This document shows positions 18,146 to 24,757 of a stretch of 54,509 bases of DNA, piece after piece. Source of the DNA: an uncultured Mycoplasmatota bacterium. Lineage in GTDB: Bacteria; Bacillota_I; Bacilli_A; RF39; UBA660. The stretch covers positions 1-54,509 of the forward strand of contig USFG01000010.1 in the NCBI GenBank assembly GCA_900553855.1, in the 5' to 3' direction. A program made the translations under genes and the position numbers. Under the pieces are notes generated by a model. It was given only the letters and a program-made list of their open reading frames with translations, was not told where the DNA came from and did not search any database. Within the stretch, counting starts at the first letter, position 1, and the number at the start of each line of letters is the position of its first letter.

Positions 18146-18516
18146 ATGAGTGGTATCACGGAAAGATTATATGGTGTAGTTAAAGAAGTATATATACCTT
18201 TAGAATATTCGGGATATTTTGGTACTACTTTAGGAAGTAAATGGAATAATAATAAAAATCTAAATCAGTTACTTTTAGTGTTGTAACTTATCTTTTAACA
18301 ATTTTATTAATAATATCTATATTTAGTATTATTGGTAAAAATATTCCAGAATTATCATTATTCATTAATAATTATGATAGGGCATATGATTTAAAAGGTA
18401 AATATATGTTATTAAGAAAAATGTTGTATTTATATGTATTTTTACAAGTATTTATTGATAGTGCATTATATTTTATGGGAAATAAATTATTAAATAAAGG
18501 TATTAATTTAGAGTAG
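18146..18516 (+). pseudogene. Frameshifted small membrane protein gene
   Basis: An ATG frame (18146-18286) starts MSGITERLYGVV and would end early. From about 18256 the next frame gives a continuous hydrophobic sequence with two membrane-helix-like stretches (VVTYLLTILLIISIFSII and LYVFLQVFIDSALYFM), ending at the TAG at 18514. Joining them by one frameshift near the A-run at 18254-18264 gives one protein of about 122 residues. I do not know its family. No good ribosome binding site precedes the ATG. It fills the otherwise empty gap between 18119 and 18561. Confidence 0.55.
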
Positions 18517-18560
18517 GAATTTATTATGTTATAATTTTATATAGGAAGGCGATTTATATT

Positions 18561-19076
18561 ATGGATAAAAATAGTATTATAGATAAGGAAACATTTGAAG
18601 TTTATACTTATGCTGAAGATCATCCTAAAGTGTTTGTTTGTGATAAAATGATTGCCCCTGCGGTTGCTTTGTTAAATAAAAAGGGATATAAAACATTTGC
18701 AAGTTGTTCAGGTCATTATAAAATAGAATTTTACGAATATTTTGATGAGGATATTAAAAACTTAGAAGAATATCAAAATAATGAAAGAATTATTATTAAA
18801 AAAATAAAGGAAAATAATTTTGATTATTGGGAGGAATTAGATAGTACAATAACTTATATTTTATTTAATGATAAATATGATTTTGATAATTTACCTAATG
18901 GGTTTAATATAGAAGTAGATGAAGGGGTTGATTATCCAAGAACTTTACTTGAATGTAAAACTAGTTATTATGATAAAAATAATAAACATTTAAATATGCT
19001 TGATGTTTTAAAAGAACTTGATGATAAGTGTAAAGAACTTTATGAATGGGTAAAGAAATTACCAAATAATAATTAG
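18561..19076 (+). CDS. Hypothetical protein with an APAVALLNKKGY-ASCSGH motif
   Basis: This 171-residue soluble protein has a distinctive N-terminal segment, MIAPAVALLNKKGYKTFASC followed by SGH, of the type seen in uncharacterised Bacillota proteins where Cys and His may bind metal; the remainder is acidic. I cannot assign a reaction. AGGAAGGCGAT precedes the ATG. It is flanked by a pseudogene and a terminator and is apparently monocistronic. Confidence 0.7.
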   Translation: MDKNSIIDKETFEVYTYAEDHPKVFVCDKMIAPAVALLNKKGYKTFASCSGHYKIEFYEYFDEDIKNLEEYQNNERIIIKKIKENNFDYWEELDSTITYILFNDKYDFDNLPNGFNIEVDEGVDYPRTLLECKTSYYDKNNKHLNMLDVLKELDDKCKELYEWVKKLPNNN

Positions 19077-19080
19077 TAGT

Positions 19081-19111
19081 AAAGATAATCAATTAAAGGT
19101 TATCTTTTTTT
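19081..19111 (+). terminator. Intrinsic terminator
   Basis: AAAGATAATC pairs with GGTTATCTTT (one wobble) around AATTAAA and is followed by TTTT. Confidence 0.75.
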
Positions 19112-19131
19112 AGTTTATTTTGTTATTTGTG

Positions 19132-19140
19132 TGCTATAAT
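19132..19140 (+). promoter_or_regulatory. Extended -10 promoter of the SDR gene
   Basis: TGCTATAAT is an extended -10 (TGnTATAAT) with only a weak -35 about 17 bases upstream. It lies downstream of the ATG at 19120, which therefore cannot be the start, and supports ATG 19174. Confidence 0.5.
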
Positions 19141-19173
19141 AAATTTGTTAGGATAGAAAAGGAGAAGATTAAA

Positions 19174-19905
19174 ATGGAAAATAGTAAAGTTGCAATTATA
19201 ACAGGTGGTGCATCAGGTATTGGGCTTGCTACTGCTAAAAAATTAGCGGGTTATGGTGTTAAGGTTGTACTTGCAGATTGGAATGATAATGTTGAAGAAA
19301 TTGCTTCTAATATAGGGGAAAATGCGTTAGGAATTAAATGTGATGTTTCAAGTGAAGAAAATGTTAAATCTTTAGTAGAGGAAACAGTAAGTAAATTTGG
19401 ACATATTGATTACTTAGTTGCTAATGCTGGAATTGGTGGTGGTCCAAATAAAGCTCATGAGGTTAGTTTAGAAGAATGGAATAAGGTTGTTGCTGTTAAT
19501 CAAACAGGAATATTCTTAGCTAATAAATATGTTATTGCTGAAATGCTTAAAAATGGTGGTGGAAGCATTGTTAATACATCAAGTATGTATGGATTAGTGG
19601 GTACAACTATGAGTTTTGCTTATTCAGCTACTAAAGGAGCAATTATCCAAATGACTAGATCACTTGCTCTTACTTATGCAAGAGATAATATTAGAGTTAA
19701 TGCAGTTGCGCCAGGTTATGTTGATACACCAATTTTAAGTCAAGTACCTGATGATATGAAACAGGCTATGGCTAGTCAAATGCCTATTGGAAGATTAGGA
19801 AAAGATAATGAAATTGCTAATTTAATTGTTTATTTATTAAGCGAAAAAGCATCATTTATAACTGGAGCTGTTGTTCCAATAGATGGTGGTTATACTGCAC
19901 AGTAG
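19174..19905 (+). CDS. Short-chain dehydrogenase/reductase (FabG-like)
   Basis: This 243-residue classical SDR is a cytoplasmic NAD(P)-dependent oxidoreductase. The dinucleotide-binding TGGASGIG lies near residues 10-17, NAGIG near 87, and the catalytic Ser (NTSSMYG) with YSATK (Tyr-x-x-x-Lys) near 150. The IDGGYT ending is typical. An Asp after the second strand (LADWN) suggests NAD rather than NADP. AAAGGAG precedes ATG 19174. It is monocistronic and sits at the edge of the accessory region. Substrate could be a 3-oxoacyl, sugar or alcohol compound; FabG proper is usually found in a fatty-acid operon, which is absent here. Confidence 0.9.
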   Translation: MENSKVAIITGGASGIGLATAKKLAGYGVKVVLADWNDNVEEIASNIGENALGIKCDVSSEENVKSLVEETVSKFGHIDYLVANAGIGGGPNKAHEVSLEEWNKVVAVNQTGIFLANKYVIAEMLKNGGGSIVNTSSMYGLVGTTMSFAYSATKGAIIQMTRSLALTYARDNIRVNAVAPGYVDTPILSQVPDDMKQAMASQMPIGRLGKDNEIANLIVYLLSEKASFITGAVVPIDGGYTAQ

Positions 19906-19926
19906 CAAATAAAAGTAAATTAAGGC

Positions 19927-19955
19927 TTGACTTTTACCGAAAAATATTGTAACAT
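19927..19955 (+). promoter_or_regulatory. Sigma-A promoter with overlapping palindrome
   Basis: TTGACT (19927-19932), 17 bases, TAACAT (19950-19955). The 10-bp palindrome AACATATGTT (19951-19960) overlaps the -10 and could be an operator. It drives the small gene at 20056. Confidence 0.6.
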
Positions 19956-20055
19956 ATGTTTGTATGTTTAAAAAAAGAAGTAGAAATTAAATATGTATAG
20001 TGTATTATTTCTACTTTTTTATTTGAAAAAATATAATATAAAAAGGAGAGAAATT

Positions 20056-20340
20056 ATGAAAAATTTAGAAATTAGTAGCATGTTATTAATGATTAAAAGA
20101 GGTTATAATATTTATTCTGTAAATAATGAAACTATTATTCAAATGTTAAGTCTTGGTTTAATTGAACTTGTTAATGAAGAATTAGTTATAACTGAAATTG
20201 GAGATCTTTATTTAAATAAAGTTATGGATGAAAAATCTTTATTATTATTAAGATACTTATCAGCTAATAATAAAGCATTTGATGCTATTATGGCTAATTC
20301 ATTAAGAAATAACGAATCAGTTAAAAGAGTATCATTATAA
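20056..20340 (+). CDS. Small hypothetical protein
   Basis: This 94-residue cytoplasmic protein has the alternating helices and short beta hairpin (IELVNEELVITEIGDLYL) expected of a small winged-helix-like domain, but no diagnostic motif. ATG 20056 follows AAAAGGAGAG; the earlier frame from 19993 overlaps the likely transcript start region and lacks a ribosome binding site. It has its own promoter (19927) and terminator (20349). A regulator role is only a guess. Confidence 0.65.
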   Translation: MKNLEISSMLLMIKRGYNIYSVNNETIIQMLSLGLIELVNEELVITEIGDLYLNKVMDEKSLLLLRYLSANNKAFDAIMANSLRNNESVKRVSL

Positions 20341-20348
20341 TATGTTAG

Positions 20349-20372
20349 AAACACCTAGTTAGGTGTTTTTTA
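20349..20372. terminator. Bidirectional terminator shared with gerM
   Basis: AAACACCT and AGGTGTTT pair perfectly around AGTT, followed by Ts. The stop codon of the minus-strand gerM lies inside the hairpin. Confidence 0.7.
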
Positions 20373-21282
20373 AGTTTATTTCTTTAATTAGGGTATCGTC
20401 TAGATAATATATTACTTTTGATACATCATAATTATCTTGAATAGATAAATTTAAAGTATAGATTGTTTCTTCTATTAAATCTTTAGATGAAAATACATTA
20501 TTATTTAAATTAAGAACTATATAATCATTCTTAATTTCATAATTTATTTTTTGAATATCTTTGATATAACTTATTAGATTGGTGTTATAAACTGATTTAG
20601 AAGCCATTTGTTCAATTATAATTTTGATTTTATCATCTTTATTATTACTCATTAAAGTAATAGGAACATAGTAATAATAGTCATTATATTTAGATAAATA
20701 ATAGATGGTTGTTTTAGTTATACCGTTAATTGAGTCAATATTAAATGTTTTATTAATTCCATAACTACGATCTAAAATAGAATCTATTATTTCATTATTA
20801 GGTAACTTAGTTAAAATATTACCTTCAATATAAATAGATAATTTATAATTAGAATCTAAACTAGTTATAGAGTAGATAAGAGAAGATATTAAAGTGTCTA
20901 TTTTATCATTTTCAATATTTAATAATTCTTTAGAAAAGTTAAGTTTAACAATATTGTTATCAATATCGACTGATAATAATTTAGTATCTTTAGGTATAAT
21001 TTGTTTAAATCCTTCTTTAATATAATTACTTTTATTTCCATCAATAGTTAAGTAATTAATTATTTCTTTTATTTTATTTATTCTATCATTTTCTTTTAAA
21101 ACAACATTAACTCTAGCTACATAATTATTGTAATCAATTAGATATATATAAGCATCTTTATAACTTTTTTTCTCATTATTAATAGTTTCTATCTTTTTAG
21201 TTGGAAATAGATAGATAATTAAAATTATTAATAGAGAAGATATTATTAAAAAGATACGTTTTTTTAATTTATTTTTTAACAT
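20359..21282 (-). CDS. gerM: GerM-like sporulation/germination protein (two GerMN domains)
   Basis: This membrane-anchored protein has an N-terminal helix (about residues 9-26) and two tandem GerMN-type domains, recognisable from the pattern VDIDNNIVKLNFSKELL followed by a helix and YKLSIYIEGN, then a second copy with NYEIKNDYIVLNLNNNVF. GerM is made in the mother cell and acts in engulfment and cortex/germination functions; Bacillus GerM is a lipoprotein, whereas this one has a transmembrane anchor and no lipobox. Start ATG 21282 follows GGTGG. CATATAAT (21299-21306, minus strand) is a possible sigma-E-type -10. A terminator separates it from gerE. Confidence 0.82.
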   Translation of the reverse strand: MLKNKLKKRIFLIISSLLIILIIYLFPTKKIETINNEKKSYKDAYIYLIDYNNYVARVNVVLKENDRINKIKEIINYLTIDGNKSNYIKEGFKQIIPKDTKLLSVDIDNNIVKLNFSKELLNIENDKIDTLISSLIYSITSLDSNYKLSIYIEGNILTKLPNNEIIDSILDRSYGINKTFNIDSINGITKTTIYYLSKYNDYYYYVPITLMSNNKDDKIKIIIEQMASKSVYNTNLISYIKDIQKINYEIKNDYIVLNLNNNVFSSKDLIEETIYTLNLSIQDNYDVSKVIYYLDDTLIKEINLKNT

Positions 21283-21311
21283 AAATTCCACCATTAAAAT
21301 TATATGCTAAT

Positions 21312-21343
21312 TAAAAAAATAAAGTCGCTAATTTGCGACTTTA
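21312..21343 (-). terminator. Intrinsic terminator after gerE
   Basis: On the minus strand AAAGTCGC pairs with GCGACTTT around AAATTA and is followed by ATTTTTTT. It overlaps the gerE stop codon. Confidence 0.8.
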
Positions 21344-21544
21344 TAAAGTTATTTCACCTAATTTAATTAATTCTAATATTGCACATGATCTATTTTTACA
21401 ATCTAACTTTTGAATTACATTAGATATATGATTTCTTACAGTTTTTTCACTAATTAGTAGTTCGTCTGAAATTTGTTTTGTACTTTTATTAGTTACTAAT
21501 AAGTTAAATATTTCTTTTTCTCTTTTTGTTAATAGTGATTCCAC
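21341..21544 (-). CDS. gerE: GerE, LuxR-type HTH regulator of late sporulation
   Basis: A 67-residue stand-alone LuxR/FixJ-type DNA-binding domain closely resembling Bacillus GerE, which regulates sigma-K-dependent coat genes in the mother cell. LLTKREKEIFNLLV, the recognition segment ISEKTVRNHISNVIQKL and the ending LIKLGEITL follow the GerE pattern, and the length (GerE is 74) fits. GTG 21544 lies seven bases after AAGGAAG; the TTG at 21550 is too close. CATAAAATA (21577-21585, minus strand) fits a sigma-K -10 (CATAnnnTA), as for Bacillus gerE. Confidence 0.92.
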   Translation of the reverse strand: MESLLTKREKEIFNLLVTNKSTKQISDELLISEKTVRNHISNVIQKLDCKNRSCAILELIKLGEITL

Positions 21545-21576
21545 TTCCAATCTTCCTTTCCATAGTATCCTCTTGA

Positions 21577-21585
21577 TATTTTATG
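21577..21585 (-). promoter_or_regulatory. Sigma-K-like -10 upstream of gerE
   Basis: CATAAAATA on the minus strand matches the sigma-K -10 consensus CATAnnnTA, with an AC dinucleotide about 17 bases further upstream. sigK itself is in this window at 34694. Confidence 0.45.
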
Positions 21586-21615
21586 ATAGAGAAAGAGAGT
21601 TAGTGAATAATCATA

Positions 21616-22104
21616 TTATTGATATTTAACGGTAATATACATTTGTTTATCAAATTCTTTTTGAATTGTTCTTATAATGTTATTAGCGTCTGTTACATTA
21701 CTGTTTTTAGATGATATTATAACACTTATTTGATCATCTTTAATTTTAATAAAACTTTTTAAATTATATGTTTTAAGAATTAAAGATTCTAATTTGTTTT
21801 CTTTACCTTTAGTACTATTAATACTTTTTAATTTTTCATAAGCATTATTTTTTTCTTGAACACTGACAGTTTGGTCTAAAAGAATGTCTTGGAGTTCTGC
21901 AATAACCTTTTGATCTTGATCATCATTTTCTACTCTTAAAGCACTTAAAGTATCCTCCTCTTTAACATTTAAGGTTTCACTAGTAGAAGTATTAGATGGC
22001 ATTAATTTTGTTAAGTTATCTTCATCTAAAGCAACATAGTAAACTGAAAGTACTAATATAATACTAAATAAAGTTAAAAACCATAATTTTTGTTTGTTAA
22101 TCAT
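21616..22104 (-). CDS. spoIIIAH: SpoIIIAH-like forespore-channel protein
   Basis: SpoIIIAH is made in the mother cell and binds forespore SpoIIQ to form the engulfment channel. This 162-residue protein has the family's layout: a short cytoplasmic N-terminus, one transmembrane helix (KLWFLTLFSIILVLSVYYVA), an acidic linker, and a C-terminal ring-building alpha/beta domain ending in FDKQMYITVKY. ATG 22104 has GGAGG six bases upstream; the TTG at 22122 would overlap it. It is upstream of gerE and gerM on the same strand, not in a spoIIIAA-AG operon, which is not in the window. Confidence 0.85.
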   Translation of the reverse strand: MINKQKLWFLTLFSIILVLSVYYVALDEDNLTKLMPSNTSTSETLNVKEEDTLSALRVENDDQDQKVIAELQDILLDQTVSVQEKNNAYEKLKSINSTKGKENKLESLILKTYNLKSFIKIKDDQISVIISSKNSNVTDANNIIRTIQKEFDKQMYITVKYQ

Positions 22105-22174
22105 TATTATCCTCCATATCAATTTAATTATATTAAAGTAAAATAAAATTATGATATTTTTTAGTAATTAAATA

Positions 22175-22231
22175 CTAAAGAAACATTAATACTAGTCTAG
22201 CTAATGTTTTTAAAAATTTTATAAAACTCAT
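22175..22231 (-). CDS. 18-residue amphipathic micropeptide (SpoVM-like candidate)
   Basis: The minus-strand ORF MSFIKFLKTLARLVLMFL has an excellent ribosome binding site (AAAGGAGG) at ideal distance and lies 70 bases upstream of spoIIIAH. K5, K8 and R12 fall on one helical face and the rest is hydrophobic, the pattern of a membrane-surface amphipathic helix. The string KFL-x-x-(aliphatic)-A/V-R recalls KFLGGIVRAML of SpoVM, a 26-residue peptide that marks the forespore surface. Its start overlaps the stop of a 13-codon ORF (TAATG). Function is inference. A leader peptide is the alternative. Confidence 0.5.
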   Translation of the reverse strand: MSFIKFLKTLARLVLMFL

Positions 22232-22272
22232 TAAAATTTCCTCCTTTCCATTTTGATTTTATTTAGGGACAT
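22231..22272 (-). CDS. 13-residue micro-ORF coupled to the 18-residue peptide
   Basis: MSLNKIKMERRKF is preceded by AGAGG eight bases upstream, which is part of the inverted-repeat arm at 22281-22299. Its TAA overlaps the next ATG as TAATG, suggesting coupling, but the next gene's own Shine-Dalgarno (AAAGGAGG) lies inside this ORF. It could be a chance frame. Confidence 0.25.
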   Translation of the reverse strand: MSLNKIKMERRKF

Positions 22273-22280
22273 TTTTTGTG

Positions 22281-22440
22281 CCTCTATAAATATAAATAGC
22301 CAAAAAGTTTTTGTTTTACTTTTTTTTAATGAAATTTTTTTGATATTTTTAATAATTTTTTGCATTTTTTAACTATTTTGACAAAATGATAAAAAAATAA
22401 AGTAATTTGAAGAAAAAAAGTCTATTTATATTTATAGAGG
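22281..22440. repeat. Perfect 19-bp inverted repeat flanking a divergent promoter region
   Basis: CCTCTATAAATATAAATAG (22281-22299) and its exact reverse complement (22422-22440) stand at the two ends of the region between the minus-strand micropeptides and the plus-strand ABC transporter. Each arm ends in AGAGG just upstream of an ORF. The 122 bases between are A/T-homopolymeric. A shared operator or shared promoter/leader is likely. Confidence 0.8.
22378..22406 (+). promoter_or_regulatory. Candidate promoter of the bacteriocin transporter operon
   Basis: A consensus TTGACA (22378-22383) is followed after 17 bases by a weak AGTAAT (22401-22406). A transcript from here would contain the right arm of the 19-bp inverted repeat in its leader. 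Confidence 0.45.
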
Positions 22441-24435
22441 GTGATAAATATAAACAGATATGTAATTAGACAAGAGGAAGAAAAAGATTGTGGGGCGTCA
22501 TGTTTAGCATCAATAGTTAAATATTATAATGGATATGTTCCTTTAGAAATAATTAGGAATGATACTTTAACAGATAATAATGGAACTAATTTTTATAATA
22601 TTAAAATGGCTGCTATTAAATATGGTTTTGATGTTATGGGTTATAATAATGAACAAATAATACCTCCTTATATTGTTCAAATTAAAATAAATGATTGTTA
22701 TCATTTTATGGTTATATACAAAATAACAGATGAATATTTAGTTGTTATGGATCCGGGAAAAGGAATTATTAAGTATTCTAAGGAAGATTTTAATAAAATA
22801 TTTACTGGATATATGTTAAAGTTAATACCTAATGGTAAAATTGTTAAATATGATAAAAAGAATGGTTATTTATCTTTCTTAAAGAAATTAGTTAAGAATA
22901 ATATTAAAAATATTATAGTTTGTTTTATATTAACTATTATAATTATTATTTTAAATTTGAGTGAAACTTATTTAATTAAAGAGGTATTAATATATAAAGT
23001 GTTTATTAAAGAATTATTAATTATATTATTAATTAAGTTAAGTGTTAATTTGTTTAAGAATAATATATTAATTAAAATTAATAAGAAAATAAATATAGAA
23101 CTAGTTAATAATTATATATCTAAATATTTTAAGCTCTCATATAAATATTTGTATTTAAAATCTTCAGGAGACATAATTAATAGAATTAAAGATTTAAATA
23201 AAATAAAGAATTATCTTGTTAATGAAGTTGTTAATTTTAGTTTAAATTTATTGATGATGTTAATAGTTACTATTATATTATTTATAATAAATTATAAGTT
23301 AACAATAGTTGTTATATTGATATACATTATGACATTTATAGTGTGTAAGTGTATTAATAAAGAAATATTTAAGAGATATAATGAGTTAATATATTTAGAT
23401 AATTTATATATGGATAGAGTTAGTGAATATGTGAGTAAAATATTAACGATTAATTCTTTAAATATTAATAGTTTCTTTATTAATAAATTAAATGATAAAT
23501 CTAAGTTAGTAGCTAATCTTAATTTTAGGGTAGATAAGTTAAATAATTATTTAAATATATTTTTAGAATTTATAGGAATATTTGTTATGATTATAATTTT
23601 AGGAATATTATATAGGAGTAATTTAGATAATATTATTGTTTATATTCTTTATTATAATTATTTTAAAGAGTGTGTTTATTATTTTATTACTTTTAATGTT
23701 TCTTATAGTTATTTAAAGTTAGTTATTGATAGAATTAATGGTGTTTATTATTTAAAAAATTATGATAAAAGTAAGGGATTAGAGTTTAAAAATGATGATA
23801 TTATAATTAATGATTTAAGTTATTCATATGGATTAAATAAAGTATTTGATAAGATAAATTATAAAATTAAAGTTGGCAGTAAGGTATTAATTAAAGGAAA
23901 TAATGGTAGTGGGAAGAGTACTTTAATTAATATATTAACTAAAAATATTGATGATTATAATGGTAAAGTATCTATTGGATATGATATTAGAGATATTAGT
24001 TATAATAGTTATTTAGAACATATTTCTTATGTTAATCAAGATAGTGGATTGTTTGAGGATAGTATAATTAACAATATTGTTTTAAATAATGAGACAGATA
24101 ATAATAAGTTAGATGAAATAATTAAAATACTTAATTTAGATGAGGTTATTAAAAATAAAGAAAGAGGAATAAATACGTTAATTAAAGATAATTTTAGTGG
24201 TGGAGAGAAGCAAAAAATAATTATTGCTAGATGTTTATATAAATGTTCTGATATTATGGTATTTGATGAAGCATTTTCAGAGATATCATCTAATGATAGA
24301 ATTAATATAATTAATAAGATTAATGATGTTTATAGAGATAAAACAATTATTTATGTTAATCATTTTAATGATAATATTAAGTATGATCAAATATTGGAGA
24401 TTAAAGGTACTAGAAAGGATAAAGTAGATGAGTGA
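22441..24435 (+). CDS. Peptidase-containing ABC transporter (C39) for double-glycine peptides
   Basis: Such transporters cut double-glycine leaders and export the peptide. The N-terminal C39 peptidase shows Cys17 (EEEKDCGASC), His88 (YHFMVIY) and Asp104 (MDPG). A six-helix membrane domain spans about residues 150-420. The ATPase domain has Walker A GNNGSGKST, Q-loop YVNQD, a degenerate signature FSGGEKQ, Walker B IMVFDEAF and H-loop VNHF. The annotated GTG lies inside the ribosome binding site AGAGGGTGAT; an ATA at 22450 would have proper spacing and give the usual NRYVIRQ N-terminus. The first peptide gene overlaps its 3' end. It is the maturation and export component of the two peptides at 24428 and 24559. 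Confidence 0.92.
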   Translation: MININRYVIRQEEEKDCGASCLASIVKYYNGYVPLEIIRNDTLTDNNGTNFYNIKMAAIKYGFDVMGYNNEQIIPPYIVQIKINDCYHFMVIYKITDEYLVVMDPGKGIIKYSKEDFNKIFTGYMLKLIPNGKIVKYDKKNGYLSFLKKLVKNNIKNIIVCFILTIIIIILNLSETYLIKEVLIYKVFIKELLIILLIKLSVNLFKNNILIKINKKINIELVNNYISKYFKLSYKYLYLKSSGDIINRIKDLNKIKNYLVNEVVNFSLNLLMMLIVTIILFIINYKLTIVVILIYIMTFIVCKCINKEIFKRYNELIYLDNLYMDRVSEYVSKILTINSLNINSFFINKLNDKSKLVANLNFRVDKLNNYLNIFLEFIGIFVMIIILGILYRSNLDNIIVYILYYNYFKECVYYFITFNVSYSYLKLVIDRINGVYYLKNYDKSKGLEFKNDDIIINDLSYSYGLNKVFDKINYKIKVGSKVLIKGNNGSGKSTLINILTKNIDDYNGKVSIGYDIRDISYNSYLEHISYVNQDSGLFEDSIINNIVLNNETDNNKLDEIIKILNLDEVIKNKERGINTLIKDNFSGGEKQKIIIARCLYKCSDIMVFDEAFSEISSNDRINIINKINDVYRDKTIIYVNHFNDNIKYDQILEIKGTRKDKVDE

Positions 24436-24559
24436 TAGTAAGTTATATAGTATAAGTGGAGGTAAAGCAAAGTATTCTATTTTAGCTATTGTTGGGGGAT
24501 TAATTACTTTCTTAATTGGAGTAGTTGATGGATTCATTCGTCCTACTAAGTGTAATTAA
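24428..24559 (+). CDS. Double-glycine bacteriocin-type peptide 1
   Basis: This 43-residue precursor has a 12-residue leader, MSDSKLYSISGG, matching the L-x-x-I-x-G-G end of double-glycine leaders. The 31-residue core begins KAKYSILAIVGGLITFL, is hydrophobic and Gly-rich, and ends RPTKCN with one Cys. Its ATG overlaps the transporter's stop by 8 bases, with AAAGGAT seven bases upstream. The C39 domain next door would cleave after GG. With peptide 2 it looks like a two-peptide (class IIb) bacteriocin; a signalling peptide is the alternative. Confidence 0.8.
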   Translation: MSDSKLYSISGGKAKYSILAIVGGLITFLIGVVDGFIRPTKCN

Positions 24560-24708
24560 TGAATAATTATGAATTAAATAAAATAGTTGGTGGACAAATT
24601 AGTGGATCAATATTAAATGCATTATCAAGATTTATTAATACTTTGTTTGAACTTGGTAGATCTGTTGGAAGTAGTTTGCGTCGTATAACTAATAAAAACA
24701 TGTGCTGA
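24559..24708 (+). CDS. Double-glycine bacteriocin-type peptide 2
   Basis: This 49-residue precursor has the leader MNNYELNKIVGG, an exact EL-x-x-I-x-GG consensus. The 37-residue core starts QISGSILNALSRFINTLF, carries a GxxxG-like GRSVG, is amphipathic and cationic, and ends TNKNMC with a single C-terminal Cys. Start and preceding stop share TAATG, so translation is probably coupled. No immunity protein is seen before the next promoter at 24711. Confidence 0.8.
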   Translation: MNNYELNKIVGGQISGSILNALSRFINTLFELGRSVGSSLRRITNKNMC

Positions 24709-24710
24709 AG

Positions 24711-24739
24711 TTCACAAAAAGAATAATATTTGATATAAT
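24711..24739 (+). promoter_or_regulatory. Sigma-A promoter of the cca-dnaD-nth operon
   Basis: TTCACA (24711-24716), 17 bases, TATAAT (24734-24739) preceded by TGA, giving an extended -10. It starts right after the stop of bacteriocin peptide 2. Confidence 0.8.
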
Positions 24740-24757
24740 TTTGGTAGAGGTATTATA

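Noticed and set aside
18148..18162. GAGTGGTATCACGG resembles the T-box core.
   Set aside because: There is no specifier stem, antiterminator or aminoacyl-tRNA-linked gene downstream, and the bases fall in the coding frame of the membrane-protein pseudogene.
6284..20340. The accessory region as an integrated prophage.
   Set aside because: Phosphoesterase, HTH and Fic genes can occur in phages, but no capsid, tail, terminase, lysis or integrase genes are present.
24286..24537. Minus-strand open frame opposite the end of the transporter and bacteriocin peptide 1.
   Set aside because: The plus-strand small ORF has a ribosome binding site, coupling to the transporter and a double-glycine leader; the minus frame has none of these.
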